A DNA stretch of 64,000 bases. Origin: Sulfitobacter sp. DSM 110093 (GTDB taxonomy: Bacteria > Pseudomonadota > Alphaproteobacteria > Rhodobacterales > Rhodobacteraceae). Location of the stretch: contig NZ_CP085167.1 in the NCBI RefSeq assembly GCF_022788715.1, positions 186,001 through 250,000 of the forward strand, in the 5' to 3' direction. The notes below the pieces were generated by a model that was given only the letters and a program-made list of their open reading frames with translations, was not told the DNA's origin and did not search any database. Each line of letters begins with the position of its first letter. The first letter of the stretch is position 1. Positions 19,104-28,846 of this stretch are shown in pieces. A program made the position numbers and the translations under genes.

Positions 19104-20585
19104 ATGACCATGATGAAGACCAACCTCCTTTCTGCCGTGGTAACTTTGGGCCTCGCCCTGCCTGGAACGGCAGTGCTGGCGCAGGACACAGCGACAGAAG
19201 AAGAACAGCTAACAACTCCGGCGGAAACGCCGGAGGCCGAAGCCGAGACCGCGCCTACTGAGGCACCAGCAGCCGAAGAAGCACCGGCGGAAGAAACGCA
19301 AGCTGAAGAAGCACCGGCAGAAGCCGAGGCGACTGAGGCTGAACCAGAAGTCGAAGCGGCCCCGGCAGACGAACCCGCAGCCGAGGAAGCACCTGCCGAG
19401 GAACCCACAACCGCAGAGGCCCCCGCCGAGGAAGCGCCTGACGAGGAAGTGACACCTCAAGAGGCGCCAGCGGAAGAGGCTGCGAGCGAAGAAGCTCCTG
19501 CCGAGACCGTGGCGACTGAAGAAGCCCCTGCAGCTGACGAAGCTGTGACCGAAGAGGCACCTGCAGAAGAAGCTGCTGAAGAAGAAACAACTGAAGAAGC
19601 ACCCGCTGAGGACGCGACAGAGGAAGTTTCCGAAGAAGATGCGGCAGAAGCGCCCGCCGAAGAGGTCGAAGCCACCGACGAAGTGCAATCGACAGCTGAG
19701 GAAAACGCCGAGAACGACGTGATCGCTGAAGATGATGTTGACGGCCAAGCGCATAGCGATCACCCCAACGTAGGTGTCATGGAAGCTGATGATCACGGCG
19801 AAGAACACGCTGCCGATGATCACGCCGAAGAAGGCGATCACGGTGACGACGCGCATGATTCGCACGCCACACCGCATATCGACAACATCGACTTCTCTTT
19901 CGATGGTCCCTTCGGCGGGTATGACGTAAACCAGCTTCAGCGCGGTCTGCAGATCTACACCGAGGTTTGCGCAGCGTGCCACGGTCTGGAATATGTGGCG
20001 ATGCGGACATTGGCGGACGAAAGCGGTCCGAACATGCCCGAAGATCAGGTGATCGAATACGCCAAAGGCTATGACGTCTATGACGCCGAGCTGGACGACA
20101 CCCGCCCCGGCACCCCGGTTGACCACTTCCCCGGCTCCAACCTGCCCAACGCACCTGACCTGTCCCTGATGGCCAAGAAACGCGCCGCGTTCCATGGTCC
20201 TTACGGTCTGGGCATCAACCAGTTCCTCAAAGGGATCGGTGGGCCGGAGTATATCACCGCACTGCTGACCGGTTATACCGGTGAGGAAAAGGAACAGGCG
20301 GGTACCGTGCTCTATGAAAACACCGTTTTCCCCGGTGGTTGGATCGCCATGGCGCCGCCCTTGTCGGATGAGCTGGTCGAATTTTCGGATGAGCATGCCA
20401 ACGACGTGCAGCACATGGCCGAGGATGTCTCTGCCTTCCTGATGTGGACCGCCGAACCCAAGCTGGGCGCACGCAAACAGGCTGGATTTGCCGGTGTTGT
20501 GTTGCTGGGTCTGCTTTCGGTGCTGCTCTATCTGACCAACAAAAAGCTCTGGGCACCGGTCAAGAACCGCCGCAAGGACGACTGA
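19104..20585 (+). CDS. petC: Cytochrome c1 with a very long acidic N-terminal extension
   Basis: A 493-aa cytochrome c1, far longer than the roughly 260-280 aa usual in Rhodobacter. Residues 1-27 are a signal peptide. Residues 28 to about 257 are an Ala/Glu/Pro-rich stretch without a single Lys or Arg, ending in a His/Asp-rich segment (about 217-258). The cytochrome core starts near residue 258, with the heme site CAACH at 289-293, the Met ligand in [12 protein letters not shown], and a C-terminal anchor helix ([20 protein letters not shown]). Paracoccus denitrificans c1 is known to carry a comparable acidic domain, probably for docking cytochrome c or tuning the supercomplex. A terminator follows. 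Confidence 0.96.
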   Translation: MTMMKTNLLSAVVTLGLALPGTAVLAQDTATEEEQLTTPAETPEAEAETAPTEAPAAEEAPAEETQAEEAPAEAEATEAEPEVEAAPADEPAAEEAPAEEPTTAEAPAEEAPDEEVTPQEAPAEEAASEEAPAETVATEEAPAADEAVTEEAPAEEAAEEETTEEAPAEDATEEVSEEDAAEAPAEEVEATDEVQSTAEENAENDVIAEDDVDGQAHSDHPNVGVMEADDHGEEHAADDHAEEGDHGDDAHDSHATPHIDNIDFSFDGPFGGYDVNQLQRGLQIYTEVCAACHGLEYVAMRTLADESGPNMPEDQVIEYAKGYDVYDAELDDTRPGTPVDHFPGSNLPNAPDLSLMAKKRAAFHGPYGLGINQFLKGIGGPEYITALLTGYTGEEKEQAGTVLYENTVFPGGWIAMAPPLSDELVEFSDEHANDVQHMAEDVSAFLMWTAEPKLGARKQAGFAGVVLLGLLSVLLYLTNKKLWAPVKNRRKDD

Positions 20586-20611
20586 TCGGGCCACGGCTTT
20601 TTACAGATGAG

Positions 20612-20642
20612 AAAGGGCGTCGGGAAACCGGCGCCCTTTTGC
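20612..20642 (+). terminator. Rho-independent terminator of petABC
   Basis: A GC-rich stem of 11 bp (arms AAGGGCGTCGG and CCGGCGCCCTT, one G-U pair) with a GAAA loop is followed by TTTTGC, 27 bp after the petC stop. Confidence 0.88.
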
Positions 20643-20717
20643 TTTAATGGCCTTGCAAAATGTCGGGGGCCATTTGGCTTAAAACCTCAAAACGTGTTCC
20701 GCCCGGTCGCGCACCGG

Positions 20718-20837
20718 GCATCGCCCTCCCTCTCACCAGGGGGCGATTTTGCACCGTTTCATGATACGGAAAAGTCTCTGGTAAGGCAGGCCGTGTGGAT
20801 ACAGCCAAGTTGCATCGCCCTTCAGGGAGGGCGATGC
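20718..20837. repeat. Pair of hairpins sharing the arm GCATCGCCCT between petC and mtaB
   Basis: GCATCGCCCTCCCT at 20718-20731 can pair with AGGGGGCGAT just downstream, ahead of TTTT. A second copy, GCATCGCCCT at 20812-20821, pairs perfectly with AGGGCGATGC at 20828-20837. The first resembles a second plus-strand terminator. The second lies 9 bp beyond the mtaB stop and may end that minus-strand transcript, though its T-run is poor. Confidence 0.5.
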
Positions 20838-20845
20838 CCCCAGCG

Positions 20846-22099
20846 TTAGGCAGTCAGCTGCGCGCCTGAAATTCCAGTAATCTCGGCCCGCACGATGTCG
20901 CCCTCGACCTGTGGCGCAGCAAAACTCACCTCGGTGAACTGCGCTGTGCGCCCCATGTGCGGGTTCTCCATTAGCACATCATGCGTTTGCCCGATCTGCG
21001 CCTCTAGATGCCGCTGCACTTGCCGCTCTCCCACCGCGCGCAGCCGTGCCGCGCGGGTCTTGATCGCAGCACCATTCACCGCAGGCATCCGCGCCGCGGG
21101 GGTGCCGGGGCGGGCAGAGTAGGGGAAGACATGCAACCATGTGAGGTCACATTCCTCGACCAGTTTCAGAGAGTTTTCAAACATCGCTTCGGTCTCGGTT
21201 GGGAAACCGGCAATAATATCGGCACCAAAGGTCATGTCGGGCCGCAAAGCGCGGGCCTCTTGAGCAAAACGGATCGCGTCGTCGCGTAGATGACGGCGCT
21301 TCATGCGCTTGAGGATCATGTCGTCTCCATGCTGCAACGACAGGTGCAGATGCGGCATCAGGCGTGGCTCAGTCGCGATGGCCTGCATCAGGTTTTCATC
21401 CACCTCAATCGAATCGATCGAGGAGATCCGCAAGCGCGGCAGATCCGGGACCAGACGCAAGATTCGCATCACCAGATCGCCGAGCTTTGGCGTGGCGGGC
21501 AGATCGGCCCCCCATGATGTCAGGTCGACCCCGGTCAGCACCACCTCGTTAAAGCCCTTGTCGACCAACCGCTTGATCTGATCCACCACGACCCCTGCGG
21601 GGACCGAGCGTGAATTGCCGCGACCGTAAGGAATGATGCAGAAGGTGCAGCGATGGTCGCAGCCATTCTGGACCTGCACATAGGCGCGGCTGCGGGTGCC
21701 AAACCCGTCGATCAAATGGCCCGCGGTTTCGGTCACCGACATGATGTCGTCGACCTGCACCGTCTCGGTCTCACCGATAAAATCAGCGGCCATGCCCTGC
21801 CATGTCGCGCCCTGCATTTTTTCGGTGTTGCCGATCACGGCGTCGACCTCTGGCATGGCGTTGAAGGTCTCGGGCTCGGTCTGTGCGGCGCAGCCGGTGA
21901 CGATCAGCCGCGCATCGGGATGCGCTTTGCGCAGTTTACGGATGTCTTGGCGGGCTTTGCGCACGGCCTCGGCGGTGACGGCGCAGGTGTTGACCACCAC
22001 GGCGTTTTCCAGCCCGGCCTGTTCGGCGAGTTCCTTCATCGCCTCGGTCTCATAGGCGTTGAGACGGCAGCCCATGGTGCTGAAGATCGGGGCGCTCAT
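20846..22099 (-). CDS. mtaB: tRNA t6A37 methylthiotransferase MtaB
   Basis: A 417-aa radical SAM enzyme that converts t6A37 to ms2t6A37 in tRNAs reading ANN codons. The N-terminal UPF0004 domain has the three cluster Cys residues in [20 protein letters not shown] and IVTGCAAQT. The radical SAM cluster motif is [23 protein letters not shown]-binding domain closes the C-terminus. GCRLNAYE and [15 protein letters not shown] distinguish MtaB from MiaB and RimO. The start is the ATG at 22099, overlapping dapF by 4 bp; a longer frame upstream is antisense-like sequence inside dapF. Confidence 0.95.
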   Translation of the reverse strand: MSAPIFSTMGCRLNAYETEAMKELAEQAGLENAVVVNTCAVTAEAVRKARQDIRKLRKAHPDARLIVTGCAAQTEPETFNAMPEVDAVIGNTEKMQGATWQGMAADFIGETETVQVDDIMSVTETAGHLIDGFGTRSRAYVQVQNGCDHRCTFCIIPYGRGNSRSVPAGVVVDQIKRLVDKGFNEVVLTGVDLTSWGADLPATPKLGDLVMRILRLVPDLPRLRISSIDSIEVDENLMQAIATEPRLMPHLHLSLQHGDDMILKRMKRRHLRDDAIRFAQEARALRPDMTFGADIIAGFPTETEAMFENSLKLVEECDLTWLHVFPYSARPGTPAARMPAVNGAAIKTRAARLRAVGERQVQRHLEAQIGQTHDVLMENPHMGRTAQFTEVSFAAPQVEGDIVRAEITGISGAQLTA

Positions 22100-22938
22100 G
22101 TCAGGCTCTCCAGAAACTCGGGGGTGAAGGTGCCGGAGAAGACATGGGCGGTCGGCCCCGTCATCCATACGCCATCCTCGCGCCAGTCGATGTGGAGCGT
22201 ACCACCGTCGAGGTCGATACGCACGGCGCGGCCCGTGAGGCCCCGACGGGCGGCGGCGACGGCTGTGGCGCAGGACGACGAGCCCGAGGCCAGCGTGACG
22301 CCAACGCCGCGCTCCCAAACGCGCATGCGGATATGGTCCGGCCCGACGATCTGCGCGACCTGCACATTGGTGCGCTCAGGGTAAAGCGGGTCATGCTCGG
22401 CGCGGGGGCCGAGATCGGAGAGGTCCACCGCCTCGGCATCATCGACGAAAAAGGTGCAATGCGGATTGCCCATGCCGGTGGCGACGGGGTCGCCGTGAAT
22501 CGGCAGGTGCAGCGTGTCCAATTCGCGCGCCAGTGGCACCTCCTCCCAATTCAACTGCGGGTGGCCCATGTTGACGGAGGTCAGACCGCCCCCGGCGTTT
22601 TTCGCCGCCAGATCACCCCGCGCGGTGGTCAAATGCAGCGAATCGCGGCCCGACTCGTCCATCAGGTAGCGCGCGATGCAGCGGGTGGCATTGCCGCAGG
22701 CGGCGGAGAGGGAGCCGTCGCTGTTGTAAAACGTCAGATGCGCGTCGCCTGAACCCTGCGTGATGACCGCAAGCTGATCGAATCCCACGCCAAATTGCCG
22801 GTGCCCGATGGCCTGCGCCATCGCCGGAGTCACGTCGATTGCCTCCGCACGTGCATCAAACACGACGAAGTCATTGCCTAGCCCATGCATTTTCATGAAG
22901 GGCAATCCGGGGGTCTGATCGCTGTACATTCGGGGCAT
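22096..22938 (-). CDS. dapF: Diaminopimelate epimerase
   Basis: A 280-aa cofactor-independent racemase that makes meso-diaminopimelate for lysine and peptidoglycan. The catalytic Cys pair lies in [10 protein letters not shown] and [13 protein letters not shown]. The N-terminal [17 protein letters not shown] motif is intact. The first ATG (22938) is followed three codons later by another (22929), and either could be used. It is co-transcribed with mtaB (ATGA overlap). Confidence 0.96.
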   Translation of the reverse strand: MPRMYSDQTPGLPFMKMHGLGNDFVVFDARAEAIDVTPAMAQAIGHRQFGVGFDQLAVITQGSGDAHLTFYNSDGSLSAACGNATRCIARYLMDESGRDSLHLTTARGDLAAKNAGGGLTSVNMGHPQLNWEEVPLARELDTLHLPIHGDPVATGMGNPHCTFFVDDAEAVDLSDLGPRAEHDPLYPERTNVQVAQIVGPDHIRMRVWERGVGVTLASGSSSCATAVAAARRGLTGRAVRIDLDGGTLHIDWREDGVWMTGPTAHVFSGTFTPEFLESLT

Positions 22939-22994
22939 ATAACCCCGGCATGGAAACTAATCCAGCATCTCGCATTATTTTCGTAATTAAGGGC

Positions 22995-23023
22995 TTGACC
23001 CTGCCGCCCGTAATTTCTAGTTA
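22995..23023 (+). promoter_or_regulatory. Predicted sigma-70 promoter of tRNA-Lys
   Basis: TTGACC at 22995-23000 and TAGTTA at 23018-23023 are 17 bp apart, and the tRNA begins 11 bp downstream of the -10 box. The position is right for a stable-RNA promoter. Confidence 0.6.
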
Positions 23024-23033
23024 CCCGCCTAGT

Positions 23034-23109
23034 GGGCCGTTAGCTCAGTTGGTAGAGCAACTGACTTTTAATCAGTAGGTCGATGGTTCGAACCCATCAC
23101 GGCTCACCA
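23034..23109 (+). tRNA. tRNA-Lys (anticodon TTT)
   Basis: A complete cloverleaf of 76 nt with an encoded CCA. The acceptor arm pairs GGGCCGT with ACGGCTC. The D-arm is AGCTCAGTTGGTAGAGC, the anticodon loop CTTTTAA gives TTT, and the T-arm contains GGTTCGAACCC. It reads AAA and AAG codons. Confidence 0.98.
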
Positions 23110-23172
23110 CTCACCCCCCCCCCGAATATGGTTGTGGATCAGGTGTTTGGTGCCGCCCGCGGGCGGTTTCGC

Positions 23173-24021
23173 CTATTCCTGACCCCGCAGCCGTGCCGAG
23201 CGTCGGCGCAGCGCTTCCAGCACGAAAAGCATCGTCGCCGAGAGCACCACCAGCAGCGTCGCCACCGCCAGAATCGTCGGGTTGATCTGCTCACGCAGAC
23301 CCGAGAACATCTGCCGCGGAATCGTGCGCTGTTCGGGGCCTGCGAGGAAGAGCACCAGCACCACCTCGTCAAAAGATGTGACAAAGGCAAAGAGCCCGCC
23401 CGAGATCACGCCCGGGCGAATGAGCGGTATCACCACGTCCCAGAACACCTTGATCGGAGAGGCCCCAAGGCTCAGCCCCGCCACGAAGAGCGAGCGGTCA
23501 AAACCGCTGAGCGTGGCGGTGACGGTGATGATGACAAAGGGCACGCCAAGCGCCGCATGGGCGATGATCAGCCCGGTGAAGGTGCCGACCAGATTGAACT
23601 GAGTGTAGAAAAAGAACATGCCCGCCGCGATGATGATCAACGGCACGATCATCGGCGACAGCAACAGTGCGGTAATGATCCGTTTGAACGGCATCCAAGG
23701 CGAGGCGAGGCCGACGGCGGCCAGTGTCCCCAGCACCGTAGCGATACTGGCAGCTGCGATGCCGACAAGGAAGCTGTTGCGGATCGCGATGCGCCATTTC
23801 TGGTCATCGACAATCTCTTGGTACCAGCGCGTCGAATAGGCGTCGGGGTCGAGTGACAGCATGCCTTGAGTAAAGGTAAAGAACGGCTCGGCATTGAACG
23901 ACAGCGGCATGATCACGAGGATCGGCAGCATCAGGAATATGAGCACCAAGGCCGCCATGATGCGCAGGCCGTAGTGGCCCGCTTTGTGCCAGATCGTGTA
24001 ATAGTCGGGCAATGGGCTCAT
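23173..24021 (-). CDS. ABC transporter permease, PotC/PotI-like
   Basis: A 282-aa inner-membrane permease with six predicted helices. The EAA loop is AGLSLGASPIKVFWDVVIPL, which binds the ATPase. The hydrophobic VLIFLMLPILVIMPLSFN start and PWMPFKRIITALLLSPMIVP block are typical of PotC/PotI in spermidine/putrescine importers. It is the last gene of a four-gene minus-strand operon and starts 4 bp after its partner permease. Substrate specificity is inferred from family and operon only. Confidence 0.87.
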   Translation of the reverse strand: MSPLPDYYTIWHKAGHYGLRIMAALVLIFLMLPILVIMPLSFNAEPFFTFTQGMLSLDPDAYSTRWYQEIVDDQKWRIAIRNSFLVGIAAASIATVLGTLAAVGLASPWMPFKRIITALLLSPMIVPLIIIAAGMFFFYTQFNLVGTFTGLIIAHAALGVPFVIITVTATLSGFDRSLFVAGLSLGASPIKVFWDVVIPLIRPGVISGGLFAFVTSFDEVVLVLFLAGPEQRTIPRQMFSGLREQINPTILAVATLLVVLSATMLFVLEALRRRSARLRGQE

Positions 24022-24025
24022 GGCG

Positions 24026-25267
24026 TCATCCCAGCTTGAGGTTGTCGGTGCCGACGAAACGGTCGAACAGCCAGTAGAGGACGAGGATCAGGATCAAGAG
24101 GAGCGAGCCAAGCGCCGCCGCCAGTTCCCAGTTGTTCGAGACCTGCATGTGGAAGGCGATGATGTTGGAGATCATCTGACCATCGGTGCCGCCCACCAGC
24201 GCGGGCGTGATGTAATAGCCCACCGAGATGATGAAGACCAACAGCGCCCCAGCCGAGAGGCCCGGCAGGCTCATCGGCAGGTAGATTTTGTACCAAGCGC
24301 CGATGGGGTTCGAGCCCATCGAAATCGCGGCGCGCATGAAGCTCGCGTCGATCCCGCGCATCACCGCATAGAGCGGCAGCACCATGAAGGGCAGCAGGAT
24401 GTGGGTCATGGCGAGGATGGTGGAGAACTCATTGTAGAGCAGTTCAATCGGCTCATTGATCAGCCCCGCCCAAATCAGCGTAGAGTTCACCACGCCGCCC
24501 GCTTGCAGCAGGGCGATCCAAGCGGTCGTGCGCACCAGAAGCGAAGTCCAGAACGGCAGCAGCACAAAGACCATCAGGAAGTTCGCCGTCGCCGGAGAGG
24601 CTTGGGACATATAGAACGCCAGCGGATAGCCCAGCAACATGGTCAGCCCGGTGATGATCAGCGCCATCTTCAGCGTCTTGGTATAGAGCTGTTTGTAGAT
24701 CTGCGTATCACGCATGATGATCTCGCCTTCGGCGTCGTACTCCAGATCGACGGCGGTGAGGTAATAGCTTGAGGTATAGGCCTGCCCGGCGCTGCGGATC
24801 GCGCGCCATGTGGCTGGTTTGGCCCAGCGGTCATTCTCGGCCAGCAGCATCTCGGCCCCGTTGGCGGCGAGTTCCGCATCATCGGCACGGCGCAGACCGC
24901 GGGCGGTGGATTTTACGACGCTCGACATGCCCGGCAGGGCGCGGTTGATCTCATCCGCCAAACGGCCAGAGGTGCGGTCATTGGCCATGCGCTTCATGTC
25001 GATGGCAAAGCGGGTGATCGTGGCGTCACCGGGCAGTTCCTCACCGGACCAATCTTCGAGCATGGTCAGCGTTTCAGGCACCAGTTCGGCGACGGTCGGG
25101 TTATAGACACTGCGAAACAGCATCGTGGTGATCGGGGCCACAAAGGCAAAGAGGATAAAGACCAGCAGCGGCACCACGAACAAAAACGCCTGCGTGCGGC
25201 GTCTGCGCAATTGGCGACGGGCGTTGGCGGCGTCTTCGGAAGTGAGGCTGGACACGCGATTACTCAT
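24026..25267 (-). CDS. ABC transporter permease, PotB/PotH-like, with an enlarged periplasmic loop
   Basis: A 413-aa permease, over 100 residues longer than E. coli PotB/PotH. The first helix (FLFVVPLLVFILFAFVAPIT, about 29-48) is followed by roughly 150 hydrophilic residues before the second helix (MALIITGLTMLLGYPLAF). The rest is canonical, with the EAA loop AAISMGSNPIGAWYKIYLPM. The extra segment should lie in the periplasm, where it may contact the binding protein. It pairs with the downstream permease to form the channel. Confidence 0.86.
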   Translation of the reverse strand: MSNRVSSLTSEDAANARRQLRRRRTQAFLFVVPLLVFILFAFVAPITTMLFRSVYNPTVAELVPETLTMLEDWSGEELPGDATITRFAIDMKRMANDRTSGRLADEINRALPGMSSVVKSTARGLRRADDAELAANGAEMLLAENDRWAKPATWRAIRSAGQAYTSSYYLTAVDLEYDAEGEIIMRDTQIYKQLYTKTLKMALIITGLTMLLGYPLAFYMSQASPATANFLMVFVLLPFWTSLLVRTTAWIALLQAGGVVNSTLIWAGLINEPIELLYNEFSTILAMTHILLPFMVLPLYAVMRGIDASFMRAAISMGSNPIGAWYKIYLPMSLPGLSAGALLVFIISVGYYITPALVGGTDGQMISNIIAFHMQVSNNWELAAALGSLLLILILVLYWLFDRFVGTDNLKLG

Positions 25268-25285
25268 CTCTAAGGTCTGGGGTCC

Positions 25286-25309
25286 CCGCGCCCGGAAAGG
25301 CGCGGGGCA
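25286..25309 (-). promoter_or_regulatory. Intercistronic hairpin after the binding-protein gene
   Basis: A perfect 9-bp GC stem (CCCCGCGCC / GGCGCGGGG) with a 6-nt loop lies between the binding protein and the first permease, with no T-run. Such hairpins commonly protect the upstream mRNA, so binding protein is made in excess over membrane subunits. Confidence 0.6.
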
Positions 25310-25315
25310 GGGTGC

Positions 25316-26359
25316 TTATTGCAGCAGCCATTCGTTGAACTTCTCGCCAAGGCTTTCGCCGTAGTCGGCCCAGAAGATACCATCGGCTTTCACGCCCTCA
25401 TCAAGGTGCGCGGTCGGCAGGTCTTGCTTGACCTCTTCGGGCAGCAGCGCCTGAGCAGAGGCGCGGGTCGGGCCGTAGGCCACGTCTTGCATCCCCGAGA
25501 GCGGCACGGTGCCGGTGGCGAATTTGATGAACTCCATCGCCTCTTCTTTCTTCTCGGTGCCTTTCATGATCGCCCAGACGTCGAGGTCATAGATATGGCT
25601 GTCCCAGACGATCTCGAAGGGGGCGCCATCGTCCTTGATCGCGGCAAAGATACGACCGTTGGCGGATTGCACCATGGTGGCACCGCCGTCGTTCAGCAGG
25701 ACGGGGGCCTGAGACCAGCTGTCGTACCAAGTGATCTCATCCTTGATGGTGTCGAGCTTGGCAAAGGCTTGGGCTTGGCCCTCTTCGGTGGCCAGCACCT
25801 CATAGACTTCTTCGGGGGCAACGCCATCGGCCAGCAGCGCCCATTCCATGTTTACTTGGGGGCGTTTGCGCAGACCGCGTTTGCCGGGGAAGGCTTCGGT
25901 GTCAAAGAAGTCTTCGATGGTCTTCGGGCCTTCGCCGTTTTCTGTGTTCACCGCAAAGACGACGGACCAAACGATATTGCCGACGCCACATTCATTGGCC
26001 AGCGCGTCTTCGATGAAGTCATCCGCCGCTGCGGTGCCATCGTCGCCCTCGGGCAGAACGGATTGGTCGATCACTTCCAGATAGCCCTCAGCGCATGCGC
26101 GTTCGAGGTCGATCACTTCGATGTCGACCACATCCCACAGGATGTTGCCGGCTTCGACCTGCGCCTTCATCTCGGCCACGCCGCCGCCGTAGTCTTCGAA
26201 CAAGACGTTGGTGCCGGATTCCTTCATGTAGGGTTCAATCATGTGCTCCATCTGTGCCGCGCCATATGCGCCGCCGAAGGACGTCACCGTCAAATCTTGG
26301 GCCAGAACAGGGCTGGCAAGCAGCGCCGTCGTGGCCAGATACGTCAGATGTTTCTTCAT
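25316..26359 (-). CDS. ABC transporter periplasmic binding protein, polyamine type (PotD/PotF-like)
   Basis: A 347-aa secreted protein. A signal peptide (MKKHLTYLATTALLASPVLA) precedes the mature start QDLTVTSFGGAYGAAQMEHM, a typical opening of spermidine/putrescine-type binding proteins. Conserved later blocks include KAQVEAGNILWDVVDIEV and YDSWSQAPVLLNDGGA. It probably binds a polyamine or similar cationic metabolite for the adjacent permeases. I use the second Met (26359) because the signal peptide begins there. Confidence 0.87.
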   Translation of the reverse strand: MKKHLTYLATTALLASPVLAQDLTVTSFGGAYGAAQMEHMIEPYMKESGTNVLFEDYGGGVAEMKAQVEAGNILWDVVDIEVIDLERACAEGYLEVIDQSVLPEGDDGTAAADDFIEDALANECGVGNIVWSVVFAVNTENGEGPKTIEDFFDTEAFPGKRGLRKRPQVNMEWALLADGVAPEEVYEVLATEEGQAQAFAKLDTIKDEITWYDSWSQAPVLLNDGGATMVQSANGRIFAAIKDDGAPFEIVWDSHIYDLDVWAIMKGTEKKEEAMEFIKFATGTVPLSGMQDVAYGPTRASAQALLPEEVKQDLPTAHLDEGVKADGIFWADYGESLGEKFNEWLLQ

Positions 26360-26419
26360 CGGGTCTCTCCTTGTCATGTCCAGGTCTTTTGCGGGGCCCC
26401 GGTTTGCCCCCGGTCGCCC

Positions 26420-27511
26420 TCAATTGGCAAAGGCGATGCAATCTTTCGTCAGGGACAACAGCTGCGCTGTCGCGCCGTCTTCGAACTCCGGCGCGGACAG
26501 GTCGTTGAGCACCTTGACGATAATGTCGGTGCCGTCGGGTAGGCGGAAATAATAGCGGATGAAATCGCCCACATAGATGCGCGTGACAAAGGTCGCCGTC
26601 AGCGCGTTGTCATGGGCGTGGGTCGTGGGGTGAATGAACAGTTTCTCGGGCCGGATCGACACGCGGCATTGCGCACCTTCGGTCAGCCCTTCGGAGGTTT
26701 GCGTGGTGATGGTGCCAGTGTCTGTCTCGACTTTGGCGATCCCACCTGCGATCTGGCTGACCTTGCCCTGCACGAAGTTATTCTCGCCGATGAACTCGGC
26801 CACGAAGGCATTCACGGGCCGCTCATACAGCTCTGCCGGGGGCGCACATTGCTGCACGACGCCATCGTTGAAAACCGCGATCCGGTCGGACATCGAAAGT
26901 GCTTCGGTCTGGTCGTGGGTGACATAGATCACGGTAAAGCCGATCTGCTTGTGCAGGCGGGTGATCTCAAACTGCATTTGTTCGCGCAGGTTCTTGTCGA
27001 GCGCGCCCAAAGGTTCGTCCATCAGAATGAGCGTCGGCTGGAAGATCATCGCGCGGGCCAGTGCCACGCGCTGCCGCTGGCCACCGGAAAGCTGACCGGG
27101 GCGGCGGTCGCCAAAGGCCGAAAGTTCGACCAATGCCAGATATTCCGCGACACGCTCTTTGATATCGGCCTTGGACATTTTCCGCACCGCCAGCGGATAG
27201 GCGAGGTTTTCGGCCACCGTCATATGCGGGAACAGCGCGTAGTTTTGGAACACCATGCCAATGTTGCGTTTGTTGGGCGCCGTCTTGTTGATCGATTTGC
27301 CGTTGATGGCGATATCGCCCGAGGTGACGCTCTCAAACCCCGCGAGCATCATCAAAACGGTGGTTTTGCCCGACCCGGAAGGGCCAAGAAGGGTGATGAA
27401 CTCCCCCTCCTGCACATCCATGTCGAAGCCTTTGACGACGAGGTTTTCCTGATCGTAGCTCTTCTTGACGTTGTCAAAACGCAGAAAAGCCTCTGCTTTG
27501 GTGTCTTTCAT
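26420..27511 (-). CDS. ABC transporter ATPase, PotA-like
   Basis: A 363-aa ATPase. The nucleotide-binding domain has Walker A LLGPSGSGKTTVLMM, the Q-loop VFQNYALFPHMTV, the signature LSGGQRQRVALARAM, Walker B LILMDEPLGAL, and the switch His in IYVTHDQTEA. A C-terminal TOBE domain (about 280-360) fits PotA/UgpC-type importers. It is the first gene of the minus-strand operon ATPase, binding protein, permease, permease. The 252-bp gap upstream holds divergent promoters toward the FAD oxidoreductase. Confidence 0.93.
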   Translation of the reverse strand: MKDTKAEAFLRFDNVKKSYDQENLVVKGFDMDVQEGEFITLLGPSGSGKTTVLMMLAGFESVTSGDIAINGKSINKTAPNKRNIGMVFQNYALFPHMTVAENLAYPLAVRKMSKADIKERVAEYLALVELSAFGDRRPGQLSGGQRQRVALARAMIFQPTLILMDEPLGALDKNLREQMQFEITRLHKQIGFTVIYVTHDQTEALSMSDRIAVFNDGVVQQCAPPAELYERPVNAFVAEFIGENNFVQGKVSQIAGGIAKVETDTGTITTQTSEGLTEGAQCRVSIRPEKLFIHPTTHAHDNALTATFVTRIYVGDFIRYYFRLPDGTDIIVKVLNDLSAPEFEDGATAQLLSLTKDCIAFAN

Positions 27512-27763
27512 TGTGCCGCGGCTCTCCCTGTCGCTGAGGAGAGTTAAGCAGGTGCGATGATTCTAAACAATATGTTGTATCGCTTAAGAGAATCGCCTCG
27601 CCTTTGCCGCGCTTATCGGGCGGGCATGTGACTGCTTTTGTGGCAGCGGAAACGGTTTTCAGGGGGGCGAAGCGGGAAATCTCTGAAAGAGTGCCTATCT
27701 TAGGTAGCTGACCGCATGGGTAAATGCCCGGAAACCAGACATCATCAGAAGGAGGCAGCACCA

Positions 27764-28846
27764 ATGGGCAAACGTATCGCAATCATAGGTGGCGGATATG
27801 TGGGCGCTGAGCTCGCCAAGACGATGGATGACATAGCCGATGTCACGCTGATCGAACAGCGCAGCCATTTTGTGCATGCGCCAGCGATGATCCGTGCCTT
27901 GGTTCAGCCCGGTTTGGTCGAAGAGGCGTTGATCCCTTATGATCGTTTGCTAAAGCGCGGCCGGGTGGTTGCGGCGCGGGCAACGGGCGTTGATGGGAAT
28001 GGGGTCACATTAGATGATGGCGCGCGGATTGACGCGGATTATATCGTTGTCGCCACCGGTTCGGATTATGCGGCCCCGTTCAAGCCTAAAGGCGCTGACA
28101 TTGATGGGATGCGCATGGCAAACCAAGCGGCGCGTGAAAAGCTGGTGTCGGCTAAGACCATCGGCATTATCGGCGCCGGGGCTGTGGGTGTCGAGCTTGC
28201 AGGCGAAATTGCCTATGCCATGCCAGACAAAAAGATCACCCTGATCACGATGGACGACAAGCTTTTTGCGGCGAAGCCCGACAGCCTTGGAACATCGCTC
28301 AGCAGAAAATTGAAAGCCAGTGGCGTGGAGATCATCCTTGGCGAAAAGGCCGAAGGGCTTGCATCAAAAACAGAACCGCATGCGGGCAGTGTGACCCTCG
28401 GCGATGGGACGCAGCGAGCGTTCGACCTGATCTTTCCTGTCCTTGGTGCGCGGGCCTGCTCTGACCTGCTTAAAAACCTGCCCGGCGCAGAGGTGACTGC
28501 CGCTGAGCGGATCAAAACCGATGACTATATGCGCCCCTCCTCCCTGCCCAATGTCTTTGCCGCCGGGGACGTTGCGAACCCCGGTGACAATATGACCATC
28601 GTTGCGGTTAGCCGTCAGTTGCCGTGGTTGAAAAAGACGCTGACCGGGCTGATCACGGGCCGCAAGCTGACAGATATGAAGACCTACCGCCCTTGGGGCC
28701 CCGAAGCGCCGATCCTGCTGCCCTTGGGGCCCAAGCGCGGCAACAGCTTTTTGATGCTGTTCACCGTCGGCGACTGGGTCACGCAGAAGATGAAAGGCGC
28801 GCATCTTTTTGTGTCGAAGTATGAAAAACTGCTGAACCGTCCCTGA
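27764..28846 (+). CDS. FAD-dependent NAD(P)H oxidoreductase, NDH-2/AIFM2-like
   Basis: A 360-aa pyridine nucleotide-disulfide-like oxidoreductase. The FAD Rossmann motif is IAIIGGGYVGAELA (about 4-17) and the NAD(P)H motif is GIIGAGAVGVELAGEIA (about 145-161). The FAD-closing motif is PNVFAAGDVANPGDNMT. The proximity to AIFM2/FSP1-like or type II NADH dehydrogenase-like quinone reductases is judged from overall layout; the acceptor is unknown. An AGGAGG ribosome site precedes the ATG at 27764. It stands as a single gene. Confidence 0.85.
   Translation: MGKRIAIIGGGYVGAELAKTMDDIADVTLIEQRSHFVHAPAMIRALVQPGLVEEALIPYDRLLKRGRVVAARATGVDGNGVTLDDGARIDADYIVVATGSDYAAPFKPKGADIDGMRMANQAAREKLVSAKTIGIIGAGAVGVELAGEIAYAMPDKKITLITMDDKLFAAKPDSLGTSLSRKLKASGVEIILGEKAEGLASKTEPHAGSVTLGDGTQRAFDLIFPVLGARACSDLLKNLPGAEVTAAERIKTDDYMRPSSLPNVFAAGDVANPGDNMTIVAVSRQLPWLKKTLTGLITGRKLTDMKTYRPWGPEAPILLPLGPKRGNSFLMLFTVGDWVTQKMKGAHLFVSKYEKLLNRP

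Noticed and set aside
19209..20594. 461-codon minus-strand open frame opposite petC
   Set aside because: It mirrors the low-complexity Glu/Ala-rich region of cytochrome c1 (giving Phe/Cys/Arg-rich nonsense) and overlaps the whole of a well-supported gene.
23083..23856. 257-codon plus-strand frame after tRNA-Lys
   Set aside because: It begins inside the tRNA and is antisense to a canonical ABC permease.
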